Positions 12,462-27,098 of a stretch of DNA of 64,000 nucleotides are shown here, in pieces. The number at the start of each line of letters is the position of its first letter. Positions within the stretch are counted from its first letter, which is position 1. The notes below the pieces were generated by a model. The model saw only the letters and a program-made list of their open reading frames with translations. It searched no databases and was not told where the DNA came from. The DNA is taken from NCBI RefSeq assembly GCF_000150275.1, contig NW_002060946.1, positions 282,678 through 346,677 of the forward strand, read 5' to 3'. This DNA comes from Trichoplax adhaerens. Lineage: Eukaryota; Placozoa; Uniplacotomia; Trichoplacea; Trichoplacidae. Both the position numbers and the translations under genes were made by a program.

Positions 12462-15400
12462 GGAACAGGGGTATGGATTCCAGACAAAGACATAGTCTGG
12501 CGTGCTGGAATTGTTGTCGGCCCCATTAAGGATAACAAATTACGAGTATTTTTAGACAATGGTTCGGTAAGTACTTTAGCTGTGCACTATTTCTTCCTAT
12601 TAAAGTACACCTAAGACTACCAGTAGAATACTCAAATACTGTACTTTGTGTACTCTTCCACTAAATTCATTGTGCTAGATATCTTTAAATCTCGATAAGA
12701 AATATCGAAAGTAGATACATGTAATTAACAGATATCATCTGTACGTACTAGCTTAAAGAAATTCTACGCAATTGAATGCTTAGTTCTTATTAAATATTGA
12801 TATTGTTTTACGTAGATGAGCTTAGTTTTCTCACGTTGTTAGTTAGTAAATATTGTATTAGGATAGAAATGTAGCGAGGAGAGTAATTAAATTCATCATC
12901 CTAACACCATGATTTTTCTAGGAGTGAAATCATTTGACTTATTATGATTATCAACTGCTCTAGAAAATACACAATTAGTAACAATGTGTACATTTCGCTA
13001 TTATTGATCAATTATAGCTACGATATATATTTTTACTCTTAATTTCAAAAGTATGAGAACAATTAATCTATTGATGATAATAGTAGCATTACATTTCTGT
13101 CCTGGAATGCATCACTAATGCTCTAAGATTTCTTGTTTTTATATCGTTTTTGGACCTGATTTTATAATACTAAATAGTATGTATTAGTAGTGTTGAGAAA
13201 CTTAGGTACAGTCTCAGCATCTATAATGTAGCTTTGTTTTAGTATAAATTATTTACATGAATTTTTAGATAAATGAATATCTAAAACATTGATATGAATA
13301 GACAAATATACAGAACGGCATACCGTCATATTAGGTACTGGCTATTGTGATGCCCAAAAAATAAGCAGCCACGCCTCTATCATCGTAATTACCATGTAGT
13401 AGTACATTTTACAATAACTAATAATATTTTTTAGATGACCTTGTGATACCCATCATAATCCCTTTATATTGAAGTTTACAAGATGTAGTCATTATATTTA
13501 ATGACTTTACTGTAATTCAGTCATTAGCATTAAAATGATTCAAATTCTGCAATTGATGGTGTTTTGAATGGTGTATCATTAATAGCTGACTGAAAGCAAA
13601 GTACCGTAGTCGATTTGATGTAAATAAGTACAATTAACTATACTGTATTTACGTGTAGATTTATTCTGAGATATGACAAATATAAAATGCTTATTAATTC
13701 ACATCCAATATACAGAGTAAGACCGTAGATGTTAAAAAACCTGAAGATCTGCCTCCTTTGCGAAATCCTGACATCTTGATTGGTGCTGATGACTTGACAT
13801 CGCTTAGTTATTTACACGAGCCAGCAGGTACTCAATGTCTAGTAACTATCATATCTAACTACACTTTACAAGATTAATGAATTGCATACTTCGTTATGTC
13901 GAGTAGACGGTCATTATTACCAACTCAGCTTTTTTTGGAAATAATTTAAAACAACTATCGTTAATAATTTCATATCAATTTTTTTCAGTTTTATACAATC
14001 TGCAATATCGTTTCCTCAACACAACAATATATACCTACTGTGGTTAGTATCTTGTTGTTAGTAAAATGGCAATCGATGAATCTATTTGCCGTAGCTCACC
14101 CATCGCTAAGATTGATCGATTTATTATTTAGGTATCGTCTTAGTAGCCATAAATCCGTATGAATCATTACCAATATACGGAGAGGATTTTATCATGCAGT
14201 ATCGCGGTCAAACTATGGGCGAACTAGATCCTCATATCTTTGCTGTTGCTGAAGATGCTTTTAGCGCAATGACAAGGTCAGCAACCGTGAGCAGGAAAAT
14301 GCATATCTCAATCTATAAATGAATCACCGTCGAAGCAGTTTTATTTATACGTTAGATTTGAAAGCACCTCTAGATGGTGCTCACTATTTACAACGATAAT
14401 TTACCTTTACAGCGTCTATCTCTAACATCTTCTGTGATCTCTAATTTTACGTAATTATTCGGTATTGCAGGGATAACGAAAATCAAAGTGTTATTATTAG
14501 TGGAGAATCTGGTGCTGGTAAAACGGTTAGTGCTAGGTTTACAATGAGATATTTGGCTGCTGTCGGTGGATCATCGAGTGAAACGCAGGTCGAAAGGAAA
14601 GTCTTAGCATCAAATCCTATTATGGAGGTAAGAAAGTATTAAGAGAGTTCTAGAATTGATGGTTTTCAATTTAAAAAAAATTTTGATGACATCTGTACTA
14701 TATTAACTAATATCATTATTTTCTTTAGTCCTTCGGCAATGCAAAGACGACGCGAAACGATAATAGTAGCAGATTTGGAAAATTTATAGAAATCAATTTT
14801 GATAAAAATCAAGGGATTACTGGAGCCAATATGAGAACCTATTTGTTGGAGAAGTCTAGAGTTGTTTACCAAGCTGAACAGGAAAGAAATTATCATATTT
14901 TCTATCAGCTTTGCGAGTCACGCCAATTACCGTATCTAGAAGAATTAAGTTTAGGTTGGTTAATAGATGCGATGATGGCATAAATTTTACAATAAGATTT
15001 TATTGTCTCCTTGTAACTCTGCATTCATTATAATTTTAATATTCTTTCTTCGTAGAAAATGCAATGGATTTCTATTACACCCAACAAGGCGGTAATCCTG
15101 TTGTTGACACTATAGACGACAAAGATAGTCTACAATCCACTATAGACGCTTTTGAAATTCTTGGTTAGAAAATTCAGTGTTTTATCTTCAATGCTGATAT
15201 TCTTTACTTACTTCGTTTAATTATTAAATTAAAAAACTTAAAGTGAGCCACGAAAGCATCGAATGTCAAATTAATAAAGTATTTATTCACAATAGGTGTA
15301 ACCTCAGAACATCAACGCGTTATTTTTCGTTCAGTTGCTGCTGTCCTGCATCTGGGAAATGTCAAATTTGTGACGTTAGATGATGAGCCGGATGAATGTT

Positions 15401-18400
15401 TTATAATGGTAGGGGGTGATACGTTATTACAGTTAATATCGTAATTTACAAATTACCATAGACTAACAGAAGTACTGTAATAAGAGAATAAAATCCGAAT
15501 CGGCATTTTTTCTGCATTTGTCTAACAGGATGACGATCCAAGTTTAGCGAATGTTGTGGAATTATTAGGTATTAATTTTCCGCAACTACAGAAATGGTTA
15601 TGTAATAGAAAAATTTCTACGATGCATGAGATAATCACTAAACCATTAACCCCGAAACAGGTAGATTCAATATGAGAATAATTATATTTTTGTACCTAAA
15701 TTTAAATTTAATAAGTTAAAATACCCTAAATACAACACATTTTTATTGATTATTGAAGGCTGCTACAGCTCGTGATGGATTAGCAAAACTTATCTATTCG
15801 AAGTTATTTGACTGGATTGTCCAAACTGTTAACGAAGTTCTAGCTGCGACCGTGAAAGCGAATTCGTTTATAGGTGTACTGGATATATACGGGTATAAAA
15901 ATAAATCGATCTTCTTTACAATCATCCTTTCAATTTTATATTATGTAACATGATGTAATATTTTTGCCATAGCTTCGAATTTTTTGAATGGAACAGCTTT
16001 GAACAATTTTGCATCAATTTCGCAAACGAGAAACTTCAACAGCAATTCTGTATGGTAAGCTTAGTATTATGATAATGGTAGCATTTTTAATTATTGCTTA
16101 TTTAACTGTTAATAACTCTTCCATGTTGATTTCATTCCTAGCACGTTTTCAAATTAGAACAAGAAGAATATATAAAAGAAGAGATAGAATGGACTTTTAT
16201 TGACTTTTATGACAATCAACCTTGTATTGACCTAGTTGAAGGAAAAATGGGAATTATTGCGTTATTAGATGAAGAATGCAAGGTTAGTAATTTACCAATA
16301 TTAATTAAATATCTATTTTCAATATTCATTAGTTCTATTCTGACCTTTCATTTACAGGTACAAGGAACTGATAAAAACTGGATTCAGAAGTTATATAACA
16401 ATTTCGGCAATAAAAAGCATGACTATTTCAGCAAGCCTAGGACTTCACAATCTTCCTTTATCGTTCATCATTTTTGCGGCAATGTTACATATGAATGTTA
16501 TGGATTTATAGAAAAAAATAAAGATGTTATTTTTGAAGAATACCTATCAATTTTAAGAGCGAGTGAGGTATGATAAGTGAAGTTTTTATTTTATAACATT
16601 TAATTTTTATGACTAAATCTTTATTTGCAATGTAAGTTTGAAATTGTAGCCGAAATGTTCCACGAAGCAACTGAAGAAAGATCACGTGGTTCTACTTCAA
16701 GTGGTTCTCGTATTCGTTCTTCTTCGGCTGGCAGATTACGTTTAGGAAATGAAAAGAAAAGACTTAAAACTGTTGGCTCACAGGTTCTTCGCTATGCTAT
16801 GTTAACACTGATGTGAACTCGTCAGATTCTAAACTTGATTACAATTTCTGATTCTAATAGTTTATTGGCTCAGTTGGTCAGCTAATGACGACATTAAACA
16901 ACACCAAGCCTCATTACGTCCGTACGATAAAGCCTAATGAACGAAAAGCTCCATTTACGTAAGCTGTAGAAAAGTATCATGCACACAGATGTGAACTACA
17001 ATCATGATGAGATATACGACACTCTCTATAAAAAATAGCTTATTCAGGAGTTATGATAAACTTTGCTTTAGGTTTGAGCCGACGTTATCGGTTCAGCAGT
17101 TGCGAGCTTGTGGTATTATAGAAACTATCAAAATCAGCGCAGCTGGGTTCCCATCAAGGTAGAAACAACGTTTCTAATTAACCTACGTTATATGTCTTTA
17201 TAGACTTATCCAGTATGTCGACTGTATATATATCTGTATTTTAATTAAATATCAATGTACTAAATTGAAATTTAGGTGGACCTATATGGACTTCTATACG
17301 CGCTATCGAGTTCTTGCAAAGCTATCTAGCGATATCGATCGAAATGATTTAAAGGGCACTTGTTCCAATATAGTAAAGAGTTATATTTCGGTAAGAAACG
17401 TCATTTGGTTCGCTTGTCCTGAAATAATTCTTAAGAAATAAGCTAATATCAGCCTGCCCACCTTTTTCGTAAAAATTTAGCGTACGTTGGCAAATCTAGC
17501 TGATTTGTAGTTGTTAACATACATTATTAGATTGTTTGAGTTTTCAAGACATAGAAATAGGCAGATAATTATTAAATTGTAGTATTTAATTGGCTTCCGA
17601 AGCTACCGATTATGATATGCTCGTATTTCACTATATAGGACGCCGATAAAATTCAGCTTGGCAAAACTAAAATTTTCTTTAGACCAGGACAGGTAAAGCT
17701 AATTCAAAAATTTCTACAATGTTTGTGCCTCCTTTAAAGATATCTAATAGATCGATATCTGCTATTGAACAGGTCGCCTATTTAGAGAAGTTGCGCAGTG
17801 ACAAATTAAATCGTACAAGTATCATGATCCAAAAATTTATCAAAGGCTGGCGGCAAAGGAGACGTTATCAACAGTTACGAAACTCAACAATCAAGATCCA
17901 ATCACTTTACCGTGGCTTATGCGCGCGACGGTCAGCTTTTTTCGATTTCAGACTTGAAAGTATACTTTTTGTGCATGCCTGATAATTAGCGCTTATCGAA
18001 TTGCTTTTATATAATCTGCCATTTTATCGCAGGTTGCTACTATTTCTATGTCAAACCAAAGCTTCAACTGTTATTCAAAAACGATTTCGAGGATTTCGTG
18101 CTCGAAAGGCATATAAGTTGTTACGACAAGTTATCATCCAGATGCAGTGTTTAACAAGGATCAAATTTGCTCGCAAAAAATACGTACACCTACTAAGAAA
18201 TAAAAAAGCAATTATTATTCAAAGAAACGTGCGTTGTTGGATGGAGAAAGCGAGATATTATCGAACTCTTAAAGCGATCATTTTATTGCAATGCTGTTTA
18301 AGGCGGCTAATTGCGAAAAGACAATTAAAGAAATTAAAGGTAGCAGTAAAACTGATATTGCATCAACTTGGTAATAACATACTGTTAACGTAATTGTTTT

Positions 18401-21400
18401 AAAGTTACCTAACACTGCCATATATTTTGCGCCCTGCCTTAAACATCACCACATAATTAGATCGAAGCTCGTTCTGTTGCTCACCTGCAAGAATTACAGA
18501 AGGGTATGGAAAATAAAATTATTTCATTACAGCGCCGTTTAACGGAACAGGTAAGCCGAATCACATTACTAACAATGTTCATTTGCTTTCATAATAATGA
18601 ATATACTGTTAAATTATACTAGCAAAAAGAAAATGAAGTATTAATCCGTAGCCAGCGGGAAACCGATGATTTAAAAAAACAGTTAACTTCTTTCAGTGAA
18701 GTTAAAAGTAGTCTGGCTGCAGCTCTTAAACGTATTGATGTTCTAGAAGCTGAAATAGAATCTGCTAAATCGGAGTTAGAAAATAGTAATAAACGATATG
18801 ATGATGTCCTGACTGCAGCAGAAGAAACAGAATTAATCATGCAAAAGGTTTCTTATCTTGAATATTAAATTATGTTGTTTATTAGCATCGTAAATGCTTC
18901 ATATAGGATAATTTTAATTTCTTCATACACTATGTGCACAGGAAATTGATTCAACGAAAGAGAAGCTATCATTAGTAGAAAGTCAACTTAAAGAACAACA
19001 GGAAATCGAAACAGAAAATAGTAAGCTAAAGGAAGAATTGCATTTAACTGTGGTTCAACGAGATGAACATAAGACCGAATTAGAGCAGACTAGAGAACAC
19101 TATCAGCGCCATCTGAAGGATCATGCAAGATTAGAACAGAGATTCGATAATCTACAAGAAGAAATGGAGCTACAGCAAAAGCAACAGCGAGCAATGAATG
19201 AAAAGTTTGCGGGTGTAGTTTCCGGGATCGATTTAGATGTTGATGGCTTAGGTATGTAGGAAGAAATTGAAATTAATAACTTTTCCTTTGTGTTAATTCA
19301 TGATTGGATCATTAAATCAATTATCATATTTATTATACAATTAATTAATCTAGAAGAAGAAACTAGTCAAAGCGCTGAAGGTATATTTTAATAGAACCAA
19401 TTCTTGCACAATTAACACAAAGTAGGAATTTGCGTACGGACCGTATAACTTGCAAATCTTGATTACATAGGAAATGTTCTGTCCGCGATGAAAATAAAGT
19501 ACGAAATGGTTAAGAACGAAAGAGACAAATTAGAACAAGAATTGAAGAACCTAGGTAATTATTAGGATATTGGCATTTGTACTTAGATATAAACTGTCAT
19601 TTGAATAACCACTAACTGATGATAATTAATATTTTAGCGGGTGAAGCTGAAATTCGTGGTAAAACCAGAACTCGTTTACTGAAAAATGAAGTGGAGAGAT
19701 TATCACAGATGGAGAGACAATATTGGGAACTCGTTACAGTTAATAGTCTGTTACGTCATCACGCTGTAACTGTAGTGGGCAAGTCTGAGAAGGAGATAGC
19801 GAAAGATCTAGATAAGGCCTTGGTGGAAAACGAAAAGTTGAAAAAGCAGCTTGCAACTGCAAAAACCGGCCACAATGACCAAGATACCGCGAAGGAAAAT
19901 ATAAAAGATTATAAATACAAAATTGATGGTAGGAAAACATAGCAGAGTTTTATGACCTACAGTAGAAACTGAATTAACTATATTAATACGTTATTTTTTA
20001 TTGCAATTTTAGATCCACTCCTTGAATATGATGGAGATCTGAATGCACTAATTGGAGCTAATAAATATTTGAGAGCTGCCGTTCGTGATCTTGAACAAAA
20101 ATCAGAAAATCAGCGAAATAATAACGAAATTGTAGTTGAAAATGAACAAGTAAAAGAAGTAGTTGCCGAGAATGAGGAATTGCGACTTCGTTGCAGTAGT
20201 ATGGAAGCCAATATAGAATCACTGAAAAGTCAAATTAGGAGGGAGTTCCGAAAGATGGGTAATAGCGATGAAGTATCTAAAAAACGTGCTAGCAGTTTGT
20301 TCGCTAGTGGTAGGCAACCACGTATAACTGGACCAAATGCAGGACTTGTTATGAGATCTGTCTCTATTGATAAACCACCAGTCGCTGACGATGTTAACGG
20401 TAACGTTAACATTAATGACAGTAATAAAAACGAAGATAAGAATGAAAGTAAAGATGTAACAAGAACTGAAATTGATAAACCAAAATCGAAAGTGAGCAAT
20501 TCGCACGACACAGTAGATGGAAATATTAAAATTAAACACCGCTCACATGAGAGGAAATGTTGGATTCAATTTCGTCGACAAGATATCGGAAATTTTATCA
20601 AGCAGCTTGTACATGCTAAGCCTGATATGATACCAGATGGTATTCCTACATCGCCTGCATTCATAACCTTTATGTGCTTACGTTATGCTGATTATAATAA
20701 TGACGATCGTAGCATACAAGGTTTACTGACCAACTACATCAATGGTATTAGAGCTGTCATTAAAAAGTCGAAAAGTAACATTAATATGACAATATTTTGG
20801 TTAGCCAATACTTGCCGATTAACTCACTTAATCAAGCAATACAGTGGTGATGAATTGGCGGAAGGAGGGGAAGAAAATCAACGTTGGAATTTACAAAATT
20901 TTAACTTGGATGACTACTGTCAAGTACTTACTGATTTATCTGTTAGAATTTACCATGAGTTACTCAGAACTGTACATGAAAAGTTGCAAACGATCATCAT
21001 AAAGGCCATGCTTGAGGCTGAATTAATACCTGATGTTTCACCATCGAAGCAATTCTTTAAGAGTCATCCTAGTAAAGCACAGAGTGGTATTAATGTAACA
21101 ACTATAACTAAGATCTTAGTTGATCTGTTAACAGTTCTCAAAGAATTCGATATTGACGCGGAAGTGATTAAGCAAGTTTTCAGACAAATCTTTTACTTTA
21201 TTGCTGCATATATGCTTAATAACATGTTATTAAGAAAAGATATGTGTAACTGGTCCAAAGGAATGCAAATTCGCTATAACATTAGTCAATTAGAGGAATG
21301 GTGCCGAGACAATGATTTATCGGAAAGCGGTGCCATAGAATCACTTGAGTATGTAACACAAGCGACACAATTATTGCAAGTTAGCAAGAAGACTAAAGAA

Positions 21401-21856
21401 GATGTTGATGGAATCTTTGATATGTGTAACAGATTAAACCCGCTACAGGTACTATAAAACAATAAAACGAAAAATTAAGCATAGATGTAATATTTTTATT
21501 TACTGTACGATAAATATTATGCTCCTATGATAGTTTGATTACTACAGTATCTTTAATTATATTATATAGTATTCCCAAGCTCTGATTGCAATCGATCGTT
21601 TTTTCATATGCCTTTTTAGATCCAGAAAATTCTAACTATGTATATGCCAATAAGCGAATTTGAAGATCGAGTGCCCGCTTCTATAATACAATATGTAGCA
21701 GCCCGCGGCGGTACCCAAAACTCAAATTATCGTCTAATGATGGACTTAACTTATATGTTTCCGGTTACATTCTTATTTGCTCAATCTCTTACTAAGCTCG
21801 AAGATGTTTTGATTCCAGAAGGATTAAAGCTACAGCAATACCTGACAATACAGTAA
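12462..21856 (+). CDS. MYO5: Class V unconventional myosin heavy chain (first few codons unresolved)
   Basis: Processive actin motor for organelle and vesicle transport. I trace 28 exons from 12462 to the stop at 21856, in consistent phase, coding 1,794 residues plus a short missing N-terminal exon (human MYO5A is about 1,855). Order: SH3-like [10 protein letters not shown]; motor with P-loop GESGAGKT (14471-14627), switch [10 protein letters not shown] (14729 exon), [17 protein letters not shown] relay region; [11 protein letters not shown] actin-binding segment; six IQ motifs in exons 17773-17930 and 18033-18339; coiled coil (18461-20200); and a C-terminal dilute/cargo-binding domain in one long exon, 20013-21448, plus 21620-21856 ([20 protein letters not shown]). 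The coiled coil includes a 27-nt microexon (19354-19380). Small exons and tight GT-AG introns throughout. Confidence 0.96.
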
Positions 21857-23497
21857 TTTGATACTATCTTGACAATCAGACCACCACTTTAAGTGCTACT
21901 CTTACACCGATGCCATATGATCATAAATCCATGTCATTTTCATTTAGCTAAAGTGGACATTATTTATTCAGAAAATATCGGTAATTTTTGCTTTTTGTCT
22001 AGTTATTGTATTTTTTACTAACTGGACCTGTTGATACTTATTCGTATAATATATCAATGATGCACTTCATTAATTTTTTGAAACCATTAGACTGGAGGAA
22101 AGTAATTATTCTAGGTAAAATAACTACGGGTAATACGATAAGGAAAATCAAATTTCATGAAGCAGTTTCATATCATGAAATACGAACTATTGATTACTCA
22201 CGAGCTTATTTTCTTTATTTTCTCATAAGTGTAGTAACTTGTGAAAAGTTGTCGATAAGTTGAAATAGTTATAAGATTAAATGTGAATTGAATGAATGTT
22301 AGCTCTTACGTACCGCAGCGAATTGGCTATGAAATGAAATAGCACATATCATTTTATATGGCCGTATTAGAACTGTGTCGTGAAGGCAAAATAAAAATGA
22401 CCTAGTAGAATTGATTAATTAAAAGATGATTTATGATTCATCTTGTAATTTGGTTCTCAATACTCATAACCTACTCTAAGGGTTACCAAGGTGTAATATA
22501 GATCATATATGCTGTATTACATCGTACTGTTATCATGATGTAATGTACGAATATCAATGTAATAGGAAATTAATTAAGAATTTGATTTTTAAAAGCGCCA
22601 GCTTGGGACTAGTAACATATAAATTGATTAAGACATTATAGTTTGTTAATAATCTTAACATATTTTGTATAAAATTTGTTTTAATAAATTGTGTAACAGT
22701 ATTAATGTCAAATTAAACCATAATTAAATACATGTAAAAACGTAGAAATATTCCCTGAGGATGCATGCTTTACTTACTATGAACTTATGATCCATTAATT
22801 AATACATTAGCACTTAGCACTACTAGTGGTGTTACATATGCAGTTGATAGCGTTTGCAGCACTCTATGTACCATTACATTGATCTTGCAAATCGATCTTT
22901 GACTGTTCCTAGTACACAAGAAATCATTTTATACAACTACGTCCATTCGGCGCTTCTTTCAAAGATTCCGGCGTGCGTATGTAGCTGAGGTAATCATATT
23001 TTTACTTTCAGTTTCTTACTGTTTCAATTTTAATTAACCACTTTTATAGACTTTATTTTACGTCAGTGGATAATTACAGGTATAGACGGGAGATGAGATT
23101 TTATCACAGTCTATGCTAGAATCATATTAATGTTGATTGATATGCAATTTAACCATTACTATTTTAATGTCCCTAATTCGGACACCAATTTATAAAAAAA
23201 ATTATATCATATATTACAGGGCATGTTTAATAAACTATAGAAGCATTCTTGATATCATTCGTAGCTCATGAAAGCGTAAATAATTAAACATTTAGTAAAT
23301 TATTTATGTTATACTTGTAGACTGGCTAGATAAGTATAATATCTTAGTTGATTAACATTCATCATAGAGGTAATATCATTTCTATCACCGACTAAGATGA
23401 AAGATACGTATATTTGTCACTTTACTGACACAATATAAATCTTGCCTTAATTCATGTTTACAAAATTTAGATAATTAACTGAATATATCATCATGAT
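21857..23497. other. Convergent intergenic spacer (MYO5 / STPG2)
   Basis: About 1.6 kb of AT-rich sequence between two stop codons. An AATAAA near 22683 and others could serve MYO5. A GC-richer island at about 22940-22995 ends in a GT-donor-like GAG|GTAATC but could not be attached to any gene. Confidence 0.5.
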
Positions 23498-26014
23498 TTA
23501 TGGTACAGAAATACCCTTGTTAGTGCGGCGTTTTCCTAAGGGGGAGGGCATTACTTTCCCCAACTTAACGTTAAATGTCCCTTTCAGAACAGTATCAGAT
23601 TGTAGTGTATACAAATCGTAGGCACCCGGACCCGGAGCTGTATTAACGGTAGAATGAAATCGATCGCTATCTGTTCCCATTATACCTTTTTTGCCACCAG
23701 GACGTTTTAATTTTTGCGGTAGATAATCACTCGGTCCTGGCCATGGACCTTTTGGTTGGCGATTGAGTTCATTGCTAATGCGCTTAGACGATGTTAAGAA
23801 TGGTGTTACTTTACTTTTAGCAATACTCTTAGACGGATATTCTGCTAGTACTTTTCCCTGGCTACGATCGTAAGCCTTGCTGAGATCGTATGATCCTGGG
23901 CCAGGTAATTCACCACTTTTAGGATCGATTAATGCAATACGATCTGATCTAGACATAAACTGGACTGTAGGTTTAACATATCTGCTACCACCAACTGTTT
24001 TAGGATCAACAGCTTGATAATAGCCTGGACCAGGTGCGTCTTTCTTTTCTGGATTAGCTAATGGAACAGTACGAACTGCTGTTGAACCAAAGGCACCCTT
24101 TCTTGAGCTTTCCAATTGGGATTTACGTAGACTATTATCAGCAATACCAGGATAATTGTATGTACCAGGTCCTGGTAAGAATTTCTGACGGCGATGGTTA
24201 TCGAAACGTGCCGAAGTTTTACCAAATGGTACAGCTTTTAAATTTTCAATCCTGTGTAATAACGGCAGTATATAAAGTGAAATTTACAAATCGTTACTTC
24301 GTATTGTGAAATTTATACTTATTGAATAATTTTGCATGTAAAAATAAAGATGCAAAGAAAAATATTATAGTATTCTACTATAAAAAATAAAAGAAGAGTA
24401 TGAACTATTTTTTAAGCTGATAGCATCGAAATATTATACTTACTTGTTTGAAGTTTGAAAGCCAATTCGCGGCTCACCGTATGTGCCAGGAGCTGGAGTT
24501 GAAAATTTTGCTTCAGGGAACCGCTATAATAAATATATGCGCACATTTATAAAGATACTTACTAATACAATAAAGTTATTGATATTCAAAAAGGGGGGTT
24601 AATATTAACGATATACTCGTACACTTCTTTGAGGTTGTAATTTATAAACTTAGTTGTAAGATATTTAAACTGGCTATGATATCCTAACCAGTAATTTCAC
24701 TGCTGTTTGCTATTGGATAAATATAGTAGTTATATGACATGAAAGATATACTTATTGAGACTATTTCGAAATGATTATCACGTTTGAAGAATAGAAAATA
24801 TGTCTTTTGAATGTTTTTAAAAGCTAATTATTTGAAACTTATTTCAATCTTTTAACGATTTTTATTAGTATGACAGGATTGATTGTTTACCTTTGCCTGC
24901 GTTCCAAATGGAACACTTTCAATTATTTTTCCGTCTTCGTCTACTAATGGTGCCGTTGATTTGACAGTTATTGAGTGGTTAATGTCATAAGCTCCAGGTC
25001 CTGGAATACCTCGTTTTTCTTCTTGCTTTTGTAAAATATCTAAATAACGTGGGGAATTGGATTCAAATATTTGATTACCGTTGTCACGATAGGTAGGGTG
25101 ATTTTCTTTTCTATACGACAAGCTGATATCATAGTCGCCAGGGGCAGGACCAGGATGACTATGAAATTCAAGCCTTTTTGAAGATTGCCTATTAAAATGA
25201 ATTCCTCTATACTTATCGCCACAATATCTGACGTTATTGCCGTCGACCGAGTAATATGCTGGTCCAAGTGTGGTATCATGTGATGGAGGTTTTTGCGACA
25301 TTAAATGTCCGCCGTTTGATTCTTCATAACCGTAGGCTTGACTAGGTATTGGGATAGATGGAGCGTCTGGTCTTCTCTATAGATATGGTTGAAGAAGATT
25401 TAAAATAAAATAGGGAAAAAATATAGCAACTATCTCAGCATAAATAAATTTTAAATATTTACTCATATACCTATCAATTCTTTTCTCAATGACTATTTCT
25501 GTCAATTATTGTAATCAACACTATACTCTGTGCGTACATAGCATCGATCTATTCAACGATTTGCTTTACTTTTCAGTATATACTGTATATCAATGTTACA
25601 AGATTGATCGAATTGACTTACCAAATATTGAACTCTTGGCTTAAATTCTGGAATTTTCTTGCTCGTTGCCTGTGATTTATTACTATTGTAAGGATTATAA
25701 GCTCCTGGACCGGGTGCTAGAGTTGTATTGTCGCCGAAGCGTTTGGTTGTATCTTTTAGTGAAGCTGCACCTTTAACACGTTCGCTACCGAAGCGACTAA
25801 ATTCATATTGGCCAGGCCCGGGCGTAGCGATAACGTTTTCTCCAACATCGAGAGCCGATTGGCGTGTTGTCATGGACGAAAATGGGGCATAACTGTCGAC
25901 TTTTCGTTTAGCATTGGCTATTTCAGAGGTAGAATAGGATCCAGGGCCTACATTTACTGATGTACTGCCTACACTTTGAAGGAATTTGCGAGGTGCTCGA
26001 TCATAAACCGACAT
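23498..26014 (-). CDS. STPG2: Sperm-tail PG-rich repeat protein (STPG2-like)
   Basis: Four minus-strand exons, 25622-26014, 24891-25376, 24444-24523 and 23498-24251, join in phase to 570 residues. The protein carries about ten degenerate PGPGxY repeats of the SHIPPO / sperm-tail PG-rich (STPG) family, for example [57 protein letters not shown] and APGPGAYDL. The N terminus [13 protein letters not shown] resembles the MYDRAPR start of human STPG2 and is what separates it from other STPG members. The human protein is shorter (about 459 residues). Such proteins associate with axonemal microtubules; the precise role is inferred. Start: first Met after which the family N terminus follows. It is head-to-head with the arsC-like gene. 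Confidence 0.85.
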
Positions 26015-27098
26015 CTTTACTACAGTATGCTATACAATAATTTAACGTCCGCTAGGGTAATAATAAGATAGTGCTGGATAATTTTGTTGTGAAGCAAGTT
26101 CAATTACGGCAATAACATGGACTTGAAGATATCCTTATATCGCAAATAATAATTGTACTGTGTCACCAAGGTAAAATGACACATGCACTTACAAGACAAC
26201 GTTGGAATTGTCACTTTAATACCAAGGAATCGTTATGATAGCAAATTACGAGGGCAAACGAATCATGGACAACTGCTTAATGATCATCGAATTTAGCGTA
26301 ATTTCTCTAGTAGTAACCAATAATGTTGACCAATTTGTAAATTACTTTTAACTTTTACCCTACAATGTAACTTTACTTGTAGCACTCTTAGCATCAACAA
26401 TAAAAGACTAATATTAATTACACTTTATGCAGTCTAATCGTTTTGGGGGTTTTTTTGACGATTGCTGTTGCAGTTGTCATAGAAACCAAAAGCTATTTGA
26501 GCAGATGTCTCTCTGTCGGGATTCCGAGTGTAATTGAGAAATGGATGAGTGGTTGCTATACAATACTATGCGTCGAACAATAGTCTGTAAATAGTTGATT
26601 TACTATAGAGTAGAAGAGTACAAGCTACTTGGACTACAATACTACTACATTTTGGATCAGCTAAGATCACCACAAGACTGGTCAAAACCAGTATATATGG
26701 CCAAACAAACGTTAACCATACATCATTCAGTATAGCATATCACCAGCTCTCGTTATTTGATCACTGTGCGTGGTTTTGGCCCGTTTTTGCTGGCCAATGG
26801 CCATATGCAAATGAACAAGATTGGCTTTCCTTACTGTTTACCATATGCAAATGAAGCAGATGGTCATTAATTAGGCTAGCTTTGTATACAGTAGTAGCAA
26901 TAATATAGCGTAGATAGGTTCGATTAATTATTGCTTCCAGAAGGTAAGACGTAGCTCGCAGACTAGTCAAACTCTGGTAGCTGCCTTGCTTTAGCAACAG
27001 AAGCCAAGCTGCGAAAGTTGGCACGGGCCCCTTTTGAGAATTTCCACACGTTAAAGTAATTGAGCAACTGAAAGCTTCAATATCACCATATTTGCATC
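26015..27098. promoter_or_regulatory. Divergent upstream region of STPG2 and the arsC-like gene
   Basis: About 1.1 kb with no exon found. Two copies of the decamer ATATGCAAAT, containing the POU/Oct octamer ATGCAAAT, lie at 26803-26812 and 26843-26852, both in the context CC-ATATGCAAAT-GAA and exactly 40 bp apart. A CCAAT box sits just before them (about 26794). This could be a promoter for the arsC-like gene starting at 27099, but the octamer also occurs elsewhere in the window by chance, so the regulatory call is tentative. Confidence 0.3.

Noticed and set aside
20219-20539. About 100-codon minus ORFs inside the MYO5 coding exon
   Set aside because: They are antisense shadows of a conserved myosin V exon.
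22921-22985. GC-richer island resembling an exon (plus: IRRFFQRFRRAYVAE then GT donor; minus: YIRTPESLKEAPNGRSCIK then stop)
   Set aside because: No matching exon before or after it on either strand and no family recognised, so it is not supported as a gene.
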